DNA of 64,000 bases from Sporisorium sorghi (taxonomy: Eukaryota > Basidiomycota > Ustilaginomycetes > Ustilaginales > Ustilaginaceae), in contig JALCCG010000001.1 in NCBI GenBank assembly GCA_023212695.1, positions 310,001-374,000 of the forward strand, read 5' to 3'. Numbering within the stretch: the first letter of the stretch is position 1; each line of letters starts with the position of its first letter. A model generated the notes under the pieces. That model made no database searches. It was not told the DNA's origin and saw only the letters and a list, made by a program, of their open reading frames with translations. The position numbers and the translations under genes were made by a program. Shown here piece by piece: positions 17,086 through 25,326 of the stretch.

Positions 17086-18393
17086 TTATTGTTCGGAATC
17101 CGCTACAGCTTTTGCTACTACATCAGGAGCCATGATAACCGCGGAATGATCTTGACCGGCGAGCGAATGAGCTGCAGCCTTTGGTAGAAGCTCGACAAGC
17201 GCGCGTGCCGCGTCATGGAAAAGCGGTTCGCTGTTTTCCCCCGTCATAATCAAAGTAGGAACCGTAACGTTCCATCTGCCGGCTGGCAGCGGGTTCCCGG
17301 ATTGCGTCGTTCCCATAATGATGCCATCATAAGCAAGCGTGTGTGCCAGGGACTCCATCTTGTTCCAAGAAGGATCGGCTTTCATATAGCCGATGTATTC
17401 TCCGGGGATGCCTAGGGCCTCGGATGCGAAATATTCGACTGCTTCAGACCTTTTCTCGGCTTTGATTAGTGCATTCAAATGTTCGACGTAGTCACTAGGT
17501 ACAGGTTTACGGCTGTCGTTAATAATGAATGGCGGTTCATACAAGAAGAGCTTCGCAACCGAATCTCCTAACAAGTTCGCGGTCTCAAGCGCCAACACGG
17601 CTCCGGATGAGCTTCCGAACAAATAAGCCTGTCCTCCGGCGAGTGCAATTAAAGCCTCGATATCTTCCACTTCACGTGCGGTTTCGTAGGGTGAGGTATC
17701 CGTACTGCGGCCTCGTCCCCGACGATCGTAATTGTATACGGTGAAGCTGACAGACAAGTGGTCGGCTAAAGGTGAAGCATCCTGATGGTCAGCCGCCGCC
17801 GATGATATAAGGATGATTGCAGGACCAGTCCCTTGTTTGGTATAAGCGATGTGTGTCCCATCTTTTGAAATAACGGTTTCCATTGTGTCGTTGCCTCCTA
17901 TTAACGTTTCTAAGTATTCTTCCAGTCGATCATAAGCATCGGTGAATCCTTCAATCATGCCCATCGCTTCCGCGTTGTCCAATTGTTCGTTGGTAGCGAA
18001 TCGTGTTACGATGCTTATCCGTGTTCCCCCGCTTTTCTCCTCGAACAACACGGTCGTGTACATTTCGCTATCCAGAACCATATTCCAATCGCTGTCGGCA
18101 AAAGTGTCTATGTACACCAGTTTGCCGGGTGCCTCTACTACGTCATAGGTGGCTCTGCAATAGGCCGACTCGCCGCTATTGTCTTCCGCCTGAAGACTAT
18201 ACCGCCACACTCCACCTGGCCGCACATCCATTTCGTAAACGGTTGTCGTCCAGCCCTTTGGCCCCCACCATTTTGTAATATGTTTGGGCTCCGTCCAGCC
18301 TTCCCATGCCAGATGGACAGGCATCGCAACGTTACGTTCGACTGTGAGTTCTCTACGCTCGCGGTTTTTACGAATGGTAGTTTTTCTTTTCAT
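17086..18393 (-). CDS. SRPBCC (AHSA1) domain fused in frame to alpha/beta hydrolase
   Basis: 435 residues. Residues 1-170 are an AHSA1-type SRPBCC ligand-binding domain (LAWEGWTEPKHITKWWGPKGW; VRPGGVWRYSL; FEEKSGGTRISIV). Residues 171-435 are an alpha/beta hydrolase with GxSxG as GSSSGA, DRRGRG before it and GQDHS as the catalytic His region. The junction LETLIGGNDTMETV contains AGGAGG plus ATG (17883), an intact start signal for the hydrolase alone (17086-17883), and TAATAG just before it in another frame. Two adjacent genes therefore seem to have been joined when the first lost its stop by a small indel. Both halves look complete. The product could be the fusion, the separate hydrolase, or both. 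Confidence 0.75.
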   Translation of the reverse strand: MKRKTTIRKNRERRELTVERNVAMPVHLAWEGWTEPKHITKWWGPKGWTTTVYEMDVRPGGVWRYSLQAEDNSGESAYCRATYDVVEAPGKLVYIDTFADSDWNMVLDSEMYTTVLFEEKSGGTRISIVTRFATNEQLDNAEAMGMIEGFTDAYDRLEEYLETLIGGNDTMETVISKDGTHIAYTKQGTGPAIILISSAAADHQDASPLADHLSVSFTVYNYDRRGRGRSTDTSPYETAREVEDIEALIALAGGQAYLFGSSSGAVLALETANLLGDSVAKLFLYEPPFIINDSRKPVPSDYVEHLNALIKAEKRSEAVEYFASEALGIPGEYIGYMKADPSWNKMESLAHTLAYDGIIMGTTQSGNPLPAGRWNVTVPTLIMTGENSEPLFHDAARALVELLPKAAAHSLAGQDHSAVIMAPDVVAKAVADSEQ

Positions 18394-18499
18394 TTGCAGT
18401 CATCCTTTTCAGGTAGTTTTCAAGGGAATCCAGCCTTTGGTTCCAGACTTCGCGGTAATTCAGCATGTAGCTCGCGATGAAACTGTTGATACCTGTCAT
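18368..18499 (-). CDS. 43-residue coupled small protein, ArsR-tail-like
   Basis: The ATG at 18499 overlaps the ArsR stop as ATGA, with AAGGAGGACC just upstream inside the ArsR gene. Its stop at 18368-18370 lies within the next gene. The sequence begins MTGINSFIASYMLNYREVW and contains VWNQRLDSLENYL, which mirrors ILWEERLDNFEEYM in the ArsR C-terminus. It is best explained as the residue of a duplicated ArsR tail, or as a small dimerisation-competent protein. It could also serve only to couple translation to the SRPBCC gene. Confidence 0.55.
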   Translation of the reverse strand: MTGINSFIASYMLNYREVWNQRLDSLENYLKRMTANEKKNYHS

Positions 18500-18831
18500 T
18501 GGTCCTCCTTCTTCTTGTAATCCAGCATATACTCCTCAAAATTATCGAGACGCTCTTCCCATAGAATGCTGAAGGAATCAAACCATTCATCCAGCTCCTG
18601 GAAAGGTCCAGCTTCGAGGCTGTATATTCGCAATTGTGCTTTGCTCCGTGAGCGTACCATTCCAGCCTCGCTCAAGATGCGCAAATGACGGGATACGTGC
18701 GGCTGGCTGATGCCTAGCGCTTGGACGATTTCGCCTACCGATTTGGGCCCATTTCTTAGCAACTCAACGATGTTGAATCGATTGGGTTCGGCAAGAGTAA
18801 GTAACGTTAACTGCATAGTTGTTGTTCTCAT
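18496..18831 (-). CDS. ArsR-family transcriptional regulator
   Basis: 111 residues from the ATG at 18831; a TTG at 18849 and an ATG at 18816 are alternatives. Winged helix: LTLLTLAEPNRFNIVELLRN, recognition helix GISQPHVSRHLRIL, wing VRSRSKAQLRIYSL, then a C-terminal WFDSFSILWEERLD helix. No metal-binding Cys pair is seen, so it belongs to the ArsR branch found with SRPBCC (AHSA1) genes rather than to the metal sensors. It leads the operon ArsR - small protein - SRPBCC/hydrolase - DUF1579 - DUF998 and probably represses it. The upstream 30 bp are AT-rich with TATATACA-type repeats. Confidence 0.85.
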   Translation of the reverse strand: MRTTTMQLTLLTLAEPNRFNIVELLRNGPKSVGEIVQALGISQPHVSRHLRILSEAGMVRSRSKAQLRIYSLEAGPFQELDEWFDSFSILWEERLDNFEEYMLDYKKKEDQ

Positions 18832-18849
18832 GAACTTAATATATATCAA

Positions 18850-19655
18850 TATGTATATACACGTAAATATATATTTATGAATTTATGAATTGAACTTTCA
18901 CTTCTTAAGGAATTAGCGCAATTTTCGTAAAAATGGCAAGCTAAACTGCAAATTTCTTTACTATTCTACCCATTGTTCAATTGTGGCGGGATGCTCCCGG
19001 AGAATTCGCTACAAGATTCACTTAATCCTATGTTCGTAGAGCAGTTTCACAGTTGATATATGTGTATCCACCTCGCATTTCCCCACATCAATCCAATAAC
19101 CTCTCTTTATACAATCGTCTCATGGACGACGATTGCGCATACTTGGATCACATTAAATCCCGGATTTTATCACCTGATCCTGCAAAATGCGCCGGTAAGA
19201 AGTCACGCTGCTTCGTTCAAACCCCACCATGTGCTCGCTTGAAGTTTCAGTGCGGCGAGCTTCAGAAAAGCCTCTTCCCATGTCAAACGATGTTAAGGAA
19301 TGCGAAATATAAAACGACCACAAAAAAGGCCAACCAGAAGATTCTAGCTAGCCTGATAATTCGAAAAAGCCGTCAATTTAGCGACTTCCAATGGAATATT
19401 TTTTTGTCCCTCGATAAAATTCTAGAGCCGCTTCAAGTGGATTGTTTAAGGTGGAGAAAGATTCGTCTTGCTGCTACAAAATCAAATGAATGATCTGTAT
19501 TATAATATGTTAAAGTAGACCAAGTCCTTAATTTATATAGCGATCTTTGTTCGTACATCTATGGTTTTTATTCAAAACAATATAGTGAGTTTTGAATTTT
19601 CATGAGAGGATTTATTTTTCAGGTTCTGTTATCTTAAGGGAGGTTAGAAATAGCT
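18850..19655. other. 800-bp intergenic stretch with decayed sequence
   Basis: No intact gene is supported. Around 19170-19270 on the minus strand a stop-terminated open stretch (GRGFSEARRTETSSEHMVGF and following) has coding-like texture but no recognised family. A decayed repeat (copy G) lies at 19353-19418. Confidence 0.4.
19353..19418 (-). repeat. dispersed repeat, copy G (decayed)
   Basis: GCCGTCAATTTAGCGACTTC, AATGGAATAT and TTTTTTGTCCCTCGATAA keep the hairpin (one arm mutated) and the right end of the family. The left dyad is lost. It is not next to an intact gene now, which suggests that the gene it once followed has decayed. Confidence 0.6.
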
Positions 19656-19871
19656 ATGCCGAAAAAAAATAGGAACGTAACAGGTATTGTATTGGCCGTA
19701 ATTTATTGTATTGTCCTTTTTGAGATTTTAATTGATGCCCCCCCTGGTGAAGCTCCAAATAATCCGCCTTGGGCATACGCAATAATTCCACTTGGAGTTG
19801 TTGTAATTACCTCTCTCTTTGATTATGTGATCAAATTCGATTTGTTCGATTTCTTCAAAAAAAAGAAATAG
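19656..19871 (+). CDS. small two-helix membrane protein
   Basis: 71 residues with an ATG behind GGGAGG. Lysine-rich N-terminus (MPKKNRN), one helix at about 8-26 (VTGIVLAVIYCIVLFEILI), a proline-rich turn (DAPPGEAPNNPPW), a second helix at about 40-56 (AIIPLGVVVITSLFDYVI) and a lysine tail (FFKKKK). No family is recognised. It ends 24 bp before the convergent HIT gene. Confidence 0.65.
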   Translation: MPKKNRNVTGIVLAVIYCIVLFEILIDAPPGEAPNNPPWAYAIIPLGVVVITSLFDYVIKFDLFDFFKKKK

Positions 19872-19895
19872 AAAAAAGAAAAGAATGACTAGACT

Positions 19896-20378
19896 TTATA
19901 TGTTTTCCTTTATCCAAGAACGTAACTTATTAGCATAGAAAGCGCGTTCATCTGGATCCGACTGAGAACCCTTAGTCAGATAAAGTTGATCATTCACATA
20001 TCTAGGGTAAACGTGGAGATGATAATGCCACACGTCTTGATTACCAGCAGGCTCATTGTGTTGCCTCGTAGAAATCCCATCACATCCATATGTACTTTTC
20101 ATGGCAAACGCTGTAAGCTGAGCCGCGCGGTGAATTTCAACAGCGTAATCCGCCGGGAGCTCAAAGATGTTCTCGAAATGTTGATTAGGAACAATAAGAA
20201 CATGTCCTTTGTTGTTTGGCCACCATTTGCTCGCTATAAATGCGGTTGCCTTTTCATTCTGATAGATGATATCCCATTGTTTTGTTCCCTGATTCGGTTG
20301 CTCGATACCCCACACACGACAAAATGGACATTCGTATCCCTCGGGCTTATGTGAAAATGATGCTGTCATCTTTCTCAT
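19896..20378 (-). CDS. HIT-family nucleotide-binding hydrolase
   Basis: 160 residues with the histidine triad as HYHLHV in WHYHLHVYPR, preceded by CPFCRVWGIEQ (possible zinc Cys pair) and GHVLIVPNQHFENIFELP, as in HIT hydrolases. The family cleaves nucleoside phosphoramidates, dinucleoside polyphosphates or similar nucleotides. The start at 20378 follows AAAGGAG with close spacing; the ATG nine bases on is an alternative. It appears monocistronic and convergent with the small membrane protein gene. Confidence 0.85.
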   Translation of the reverse strand: MRKMTASFSHKPEGYECPFCRVWGIEQPNQGTKQWDIIYQNEKATAFIASKWWPNNKGHVLIVPNQHFENIFELPADYAVEIHRAAQLTAFAMKSTYGCDGISTRQHNEPAGNQDVWHYHLHVYPRYVNDQLYLTKGSQSDPDERAFYANKLRSWIKENI

Positions 20379-20603
20379 TCAACTCCTTTCATATTTCTCC
20401 AATCAACTAATAGGCGCAGGAAAACTCTGTTCGTTGCGTTTTTCTGCCTTGTAAGTTGAACATTGTTTTTGCCAAATAGATCATTCCCTCTTTAGTAAAA
20501 ATTTGAAGTCAATTTCAATAAAACTCCCCTTCTGGCCGGCTGCCGTCTTGGTTGAACTATCGTTTCCCGTGAGCGTAATCTACACAATTACAGCTCTATG
20601 AGC

Positions 20604-21695
20604 TTACGGCTCGAACCCAGTTGTTGCACAGATTCGTTGAATCTCCTCGACTGGAAATGGAGTAGCTCTGCTCTCCACAACGAGATTCGTGTAGAAATCA
20701 TTCATCACTATGGCTATTGGAGCGTACCGCTTAATAATCCCCGCTGCCGATTCCATCATCTCTGGCGACTCGTCACCCTCAGCATATCGGCGTATGAGGT
20801 CTATACGTTCTGTCCGATTCATTGTACTGCCTAAGACCGTTACAAGCCAGTTAACGAACTCTGTCACCACATAACACCCATCATGGGCTTTGTTCAATTC
20901 GAGAAACTCCAATTCGCAATCGGACAACTCAAAGCGTGAAGATGTTGCAAGTCCGAAGTCCGAAATATAAACACGGTGTCCATCAGTTAAAACGTTCCTA
21001 AAGTGAACATCGAAATGTAGTAACCCATTCGCATTCATAAACGAGACAGCAGACCGCAGGTTGGAATCCACCATGGCAAACGCTGAGGTGGATGCAGCCT
21101 CTCCAATAGCAACCTGTTCGGTAAGCCAGTCATGCAGATTATGGGGAACGTACTCGCAGAACAGTACAACACTATCCACGGATTGCTCAATTGCCTCGAT
21201 ACGATCCCGCACTGCCTGGGAACCCCAAAACTCAACCATACGGGAAACATCGCTCAGTTCCTCAGAAATTGGCATACGTCGTTTCGGACTGTGTAACACC
21301 CGCCAGTGATACATTAACGGAAAGCTCTCACACTGTTTCGCCAGCACCCAGTTGGTGGTCATGGTATGGGCGGCGACTTCACGCCAAACGCCACTACCTG
21401 GCGAACCTATGCCATAGTGGCAAAACGGGGGGAGTTCGAATAGGTTTCCAGTGGACATAACATTCTGAGTGCGTCTTTCTAGTTCCGTAAGCGGTACTAT
21501 TTTCACGAAGATGGACGTGTCTTCAAGTTGCAATAACGCCGTTGTACCACCGATGCCAGTAGCAAGAACCGTAGCATCTTCCACTCGCTCTCGAAGCCGT
21601 TCATCACTGAGCAACGCTAAGGCAGTAGATACGTTGGCATAACGGGCAAGTCGAGTTTCGTAAGACACATGAAGCTCTGTTTGGAATGATTTCAT
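20604..21695 (-). CDS. protein-kinase-fold protein, degenerate APH/Ser-Thr type
   Basis: 363 residues from ATG 21695; the frame is open for 47 more codons but these look unrelated to the fold. Kinase elements: a loop GIGGTTALLQLEDTSIFVKIV (Gly-rich segment and VxK lysine), CEYVPHNLHDWL hinge, catalytic loop HFDVHFRNVL (Asp and Asn present), and DFGLA as the metal motif. DFG rather than DxD points toward the eukaryotic-like Ser/Thr kinase side. It is not membrane-anchored and has no sensor domain. Substrate unknown; it could act on proteins or on small molecules. Confidence 0.7.
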   Translation of the reverse strand: MKSFQTELHVSYETRLARYANVSTALALLSDERLRERVEDATVLATGIGGTTALLQLEDTSIFVKIVPLTELERRTQNVMSTGNLFELPPFCHYGIGSPGSGVWREVAAHTMTTNWVLAKQCESFPLMYHWRVLHSPKRRMPISEELSDVSRMVEFWGSQAVRDRIEAIEQSVDSVVLFCEYVPHNLHDWLTEQVAIGEAASTSAFAMVDSNLRSAVSFMNANGLLHFDVHFRNVLTDGHRVYISDFGLATSSRFELSDCELEFLELNKAHDGCYVVTEFVNWLVTVLGSTMNRTERIDLIRRYAEGDESPEMMESAAGIIKRYAPIAIVMNDFYTNLVVESRATPFPVEEIQRICATTGFEP

Positions 21696-21859
21696 AAATA
21701 GATCACTATCCTTCCACTCGAATATAGTGAATTTACCTTTTGACTCCAAAAAAGTCCCAGCCACCAACCATGCATCCAGCCTAAGATATACCCAGTTTAA
21801 GGTAAATGTTATTGGAACTACACTGCCCGTTAGCATAATGAATTAGAACAGTGAAAAGT

Positions 21860-21995
21860 AGTTAAATATTTATCTACTCGGTAATTGGAACAAGTTCTTG
21901 CCCTCGATTCGGGACAAGAACTTGTACCGATAAAACAAAAAAGCCGCTAAATTAGCGACTTTCTATGGATCTATTGTTCTTGTCCCTCGACAGGT
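21860..21995 (-). repeat. dispersed terminator-carrying repeat, copy C (most complete)
   Basis: The best full copy. It reads GTTAAATATTTATCTACTCG, a double dyad (AACAAGTTCTTGCCC / GGGACAAGAACTTG), CCGATAAAACAAAAAA, hairpin GCCGCTAAATTAGCGAC (21943-21959) and right end GTTCTTGTCCCTCGACAGG. On the minus strand the hairpin is followed by TTTTTTGTTTTATC. Its right end is 9 bp from the stop codon of the VOC gene at 22004. Confidence 0.88.
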
Positions 21996-22003
21996 AAAAT
22001 GTC

Positions 22004-22456
22004 TTATTTATTACCGAGTTGTTCCGCCAAACCGATTAAAAGTCCTTCATGTCCACGAATGTAGCAGAGCCGATACGAGTCCTCGTACTGAACCACTTCG
22101 CCAACGAGCTGAGCACCATGCTTAGTGAGTCTGGGTAACATTTCGTCAATGTCTTCCACGGTGAACATGACGCGCAGATAACCGAGGGCATTTACGGGAG
22201 CCGTTCGGTGATCTGATATAGTAGGTGGGGTAAGGAATCGCGAAAGTTCAAGTCGGCTGTGGCCATCTGGGGTAACCATCATAGCAATCTCTACACACTG
22301 TGAACCCAGCCCGGTTACGCGACCAGCCCATTCCCCTTCGACAGTAGCTCGCCCTTCGAGCTTTAAACCGATCTCCTCAAAGAAAGAGACTGCGTCATCA
22401 AGGGATTCTACAACGATGCCAACATTGTCCATTCTCAGTAATTTGTTTTTTTCCAT
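22004..22456 (-). CDS. VOC/glyoxalase-family protein
   Basis: 150 residues with two beta-alpha-beta-beta-beta modules: RMDNVGIVVESLDDAVSFFE and GYLRVMFTVEDIDEMLPRL at their starts, the late EDSYRLCYIRGHEGLLIGLAE at the end. The order fits the vicinal oxygen chelate superfamily (glyoxalase, bleomycin-binding and dioxygenase-like). The glutamates and histidines suggest a metal site, but substrate cannot be read. ATG at 22456 lies behind AGGAGAT. Repeat copy C follows directly and supplies the terminator. Confidence 0.85.
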   Translation of the reverse strand: MEKNKLLRMDNVGIVVESLDDAVSFFEEIGLKLEGRATVEGEWAGRVTGLGSQCVEIAMMVTPDGHSRLELSRFLTPPTISDHRTAPVNALGYLRVMFTVEDIDEMLPRLTKHGAQLVGEVVQYEDSYRLCYIRGHEGLLIGLAEQLGNK

Positions 22457-22590
22457 AGTTTATCTCCTTATGTGTACAAATTTATTACCAGATCATCTTC
22501 ATATTAATTCTACCAATAATCACTAGCTCCTTCCAAACGATTAACACCGAAATAAATATCCAGCTCCTTGAGTTTCAACACGTGTCCCTT

Positions 22591-23157
22591 CTAGTACAAC
22601 TTCATTCGATATACCCCCGTCTCACCGAGAAAATCTTTTCGGGTCAACCCTGTTTCTCCAAGCAATATTCGATAATTCGTTATCGTACCATCATGTGAAA
22701 TAATGAATATTTTTTTATATCTTTCCCCGATCCAATCGAATAACTGCTTAGCATATCCTTCAAAAATTTCTTGTTCGATCCTATTAATCCCTTCTTTCCA
22801 GCAATCCAAATTGAAATCAAGAATTCCAGCATCTGCATACAGATTTGTAATTTCAGTTTTAGAAAGGATAAGATCACATGCTAATAAAGGGAGTTCGGGG
22901 TTCTGAGGATACATTCTCGGACCAACAAGTGGAGAAATAATGAAGTCCATACCACTTTTTATAATAGTTGCCGTCTCAATTGTACGTTTAGTTGGACTTA
23001 CCAGAACTAAATCATCAGGATCCATTTTAATTTCGTTTCGCAGCTGCGTTACTTGAAATTTGCCGTACTCTGTAAGACTTGGATGCAGAGTATTCAACCG
23101 ATTTGGATAATCGTTGAGATGTTCTCCATGACCGTGCCGAATAAATATAAATTCCAT
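22591..23157 (-). CDS. histidine phosphatase superfamily protein
   Basis: 188 residues. The catalytic RHG (7-9) lies in FIFIRHGHGEH. The second conserved Arg occurs in VSPTKRTIETA and the second His in ISHDGTI. It is a phosphoglycerate-mutase-like phosphohydrolase of about the usual length, probably acting on a small phosphorylated metabolite. ATG at 23157 lies behind a G-rich GGGGGGCGG. The next gene upstream is a decayed helicase on the other strand, so it stands alone. Confidence 0.85.
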   Translation of the reverse strand: MEFIFIRHGHGEHLNDYPNRLNTLHPSLTEYGKFQVTQLRNEIKMDPDDLVLVSPTKRTIETATIIKSGMDFIISPLVGPRMYPQNPELPLLACDLILSKTEITNLYADAGILDFNLDCWKEGINRIEQEIFEGYAKQLFDWIGERYKKIFIISHDGTITNYRILLGETGLTRKDFLGETGVYRMKLY

Positions 23158-23460
23158 TTTCCGCCCCCCATAACATCAAATCCAATATTAGGTATTCTAT
23201 GCTTGTATGGAGCTATCCTGCCCTTTAGCTTATAGAGCGGCATGACCATTTCTGCAATTTTGCTGATCCCTGATATACCCCCTCCCGAAGAATTACTCAG
23301 CATAAGCTGTGCAATCCCTCTTCCATTCAAAGCTGAAAATGGGCCCTAACTAGTGGAAAATGAGGTGAATAAACAAGAGTTAAAATACAGTTGTACATGT
23401 TATACAGAACTTATGCAAAAGCCTGGACAGTTAAGTGAATGTGAATTATTTGATTATTGG

Positions 23461-23915
23461 AAGGTGATCTACCTGAGAAAATAGAGCAAAAGCAATACTG
23501 CACTTCTTGAGGCAGATGAAAGTGTACTTCTTTTTACTCAGTATGTAAAAATGGGAGAGTTATTACAACAACATTTAACTGAAAGATTTGATGTCCATGT
23601 TCTGTTCTTGAACGGTAGTACTTTACAGAAGGAACGGGCCAAGATGGTGGATGATTTTCAAAGCAAACAAACACCGATTTTTATTTTTCCCTTGAAAGCT
23701 GGAGGAACAGGTTTGAAACCTAACAGTAGCTAACCATGTTATACATTTTGATCGTTGGTGGAACCCCGCAGATGAGAATCAAGCCACCGACCGTGTACAC
23801 CGCATAGGTCAAGAAAACATGGTACAAGTCCATAAACTCATTACTATGAATACATTTAGAAGAAAAAATTGATAGCATCTTAAGTTATAAACAAGAATTG
23901 ATTGAATTATGTTAA
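23461..23915 (+). pseudogene. SNF2-family helicase, C-terminal relic
   Basis: A chain of frames reads as the end of a Snf2/SWI2 helicase: DLPEKIEQKQYCTS, then after a deletion LLEADESVLLFTQYVKMGEL, FLNGSTLQKERAKMVDDFQ, LKAGGTGL; a frameshift near 23715 into [20 protein letters not shown] and [19 protein letters not shown]; another near 23860 into LEEKIDSIL and the final stop at 23913. Motifs V (GGTGL) and VI (QATDRxxRIGQ) are recognisable. At least two frameshifts and one internal loss of about 100 residues show that it is dead. The N-terminal ATPase part is gone. Confidence 0.85.
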
Positions 23916-23992
23916 CCTCTTCAAATGCAAACTCTATCTTTGATGAAGATAATGATAATTTATCTGAATGTACCAGCACCATACGCTTCATA

Positions 23993-24697
23993 TTACGTGT
24001 CTATTTCTTTTTTCGACTTATTAATGTCCTGAAAATGATCCTGGATCTTTTTCAATCTTTCAAGGTGTGGTTTCAAGTTCCCTAGCATCAACGCTTTATA
24101 ATTCTCCGTTAGATAAAACATGTGAGCCGCGTCGTTATCCTTAAACGACGTAACCGTCTTATTTAACTCATAGAGCTCCAACGCCAGCGAGCGCAAGGTT
24201 TCTCGAGTCTTGATGTCTATCGTTTTAGGATTAGACTTCCAATATGCATAGCTTATGTCATATAACGACCCCCGTATTCTCGCCTCACGCGCTAGAATAA
24301 ACATGTCCAACTGCTCATCCGTTGTCATTGCAGTGTTATTAATAAAATGCTTAGGAACAGCATTGTTAAGGTAGGTATCGCTAAATTCAATGAATGTTGA
24401 TAGTTGATCATCGATTTCTTCCGCTTGTATCTTCGCCTTATCGATCAATTGCCGTATCTTAGCAGGATCTTCATTTTCCATCGACTCGCTGATTGCCATT
24501 AAAGTGTCAGCAAGCGGCACCGTTTCAGAAGCGTGTTTGACTAAGTAGACAAATGCCGAATCGTTCTTCTGCTTATACAATGAATAGAGGTCATTGTATT
24601 TTTCAGATGATTGGTTTTCTAAATGTCTGTACATCGCAGCATTTATTAATATGATAATCATAAGTATTAGTGCGTAGATCTTTATGTGCTTGGGCAA
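23993..24697 (-). CDS. membrane-anchored helical protein of unknown function
   Basis: 234 residues from a TTG at 24697 behind AGAGGAAG. One N-terminal helix (IYALILMIIILINAAMY, about 7-23) anchors it outside the membrane, followed by an almost all-helical, charged domain with heptad-like stretches (NQSSEKYNDLYSLYKQKNDS; LKPHLERLKKIQDHFQD). The overall plan resembles extracytoplasmic four-helix sensing modules, but no signalling domain follows. No family is recognised. Confidence 0.6.
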   Translation of the reverse strand: MPKHIKIYALILMIIILINAAMYRHLENQSSEKYNDLYSLYKQKNDSAFVYLVKHASETVPLADTLMAISESMENEDPAKIRQLIDKAKIQAEEIDDQLSTFIEFSDTYLNNAVPKHFINNTAMTTDEQLDMFILAREARIRGSLYDISYAYWKSNPKTIDIKTRETLRSLALELYELNKTVTSFKDNDAAHMFYLTENYKALMLGNLKPHLERLKKIQDHFQDINKSKKEIDT

Positions 24698-24895
24698 AGT
24701 GTTCTTCCTCTTCTGAAAAATTAGTTATTAGCACTCTTGTTCTAATAACTCCGAAGTCGCCATTTTAATTATAATATATCAGTTATCCTGTCCTGCTATC
24801 GTACACATTAGGAGCTTTACTTTAGCATGAAATTAGTCAAGCATAAATGGATAAAATATTCCACTACACAATGATACGAGCATCCAGTCCCTCCA

Positions 24896-25250
24896 TCTTG
24901 TCACCAGTGAAGTGGTCCATCAGGATACTCCTTCAAAAAAATATATTCCATCACAGAAGAAGGACTTAAAGAGCTAAAAAAATGGCTTGTGTCATCACCG
25001 GAAGCCCCTGAGATAAAAAAGCATTTTTGGTGCAGCTTGCATGGTCCGATATGTTCTACTGAACCTTTAAGTACAGCGAATGGAGACGATTCAAAGAGAC
25101 AGATTTAAAGAAATGGCTATGGAAACGAACAAAGGCAATCATTTTAGATTGTATGAAAAAGTAAAGAAGTAGCCGAAGGAGTGGCTTCTGAGATAGAAAG
25201 AAAGGCGAGATCGAACAATACCGAAAAATTCTTGATAAGGGCCACCTAAT
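24896..25250 (+). pseudogene. PadR-family regulator, decayed
   Basis: The frame reads LVTSEVVHQDTPSKKIYSIT then EEGLKELKKWLVSSPEAPEI, exactly the wing and C-terminal entry of PadR regulators. A frameshift near 24985-25000 then breaks it: FLVQLAWSDMF continues in another frame, and later pieces (EMAMETNKGNHFRLYEKV; EQYRKILDKGHL) are spread over two frames with intervening stops. The N-terminal DNA-binding helices are not found. A complete PadR of this class would be about 180 residues. PadR proteins often control an adjacent ABC exporter, and one lies convergently downstream at 25327, but that operon has its own two-component system. Confidence 0.75.
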
Positions 25251-25326
25251 AGTCAACCAGACTGATAGGATACTAAAATCCTTGCATCTTCAGGGCAGTT
25301 GAATCTCATCCGAAGGGCAAATTCAC

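Noticed and set aside
24896..25326. PadR gene as the regulator of the ABC operon at 25327
   Set aside because: It is frameshifted and lacks its DNA-binding part, and the operon has its own two-component system.
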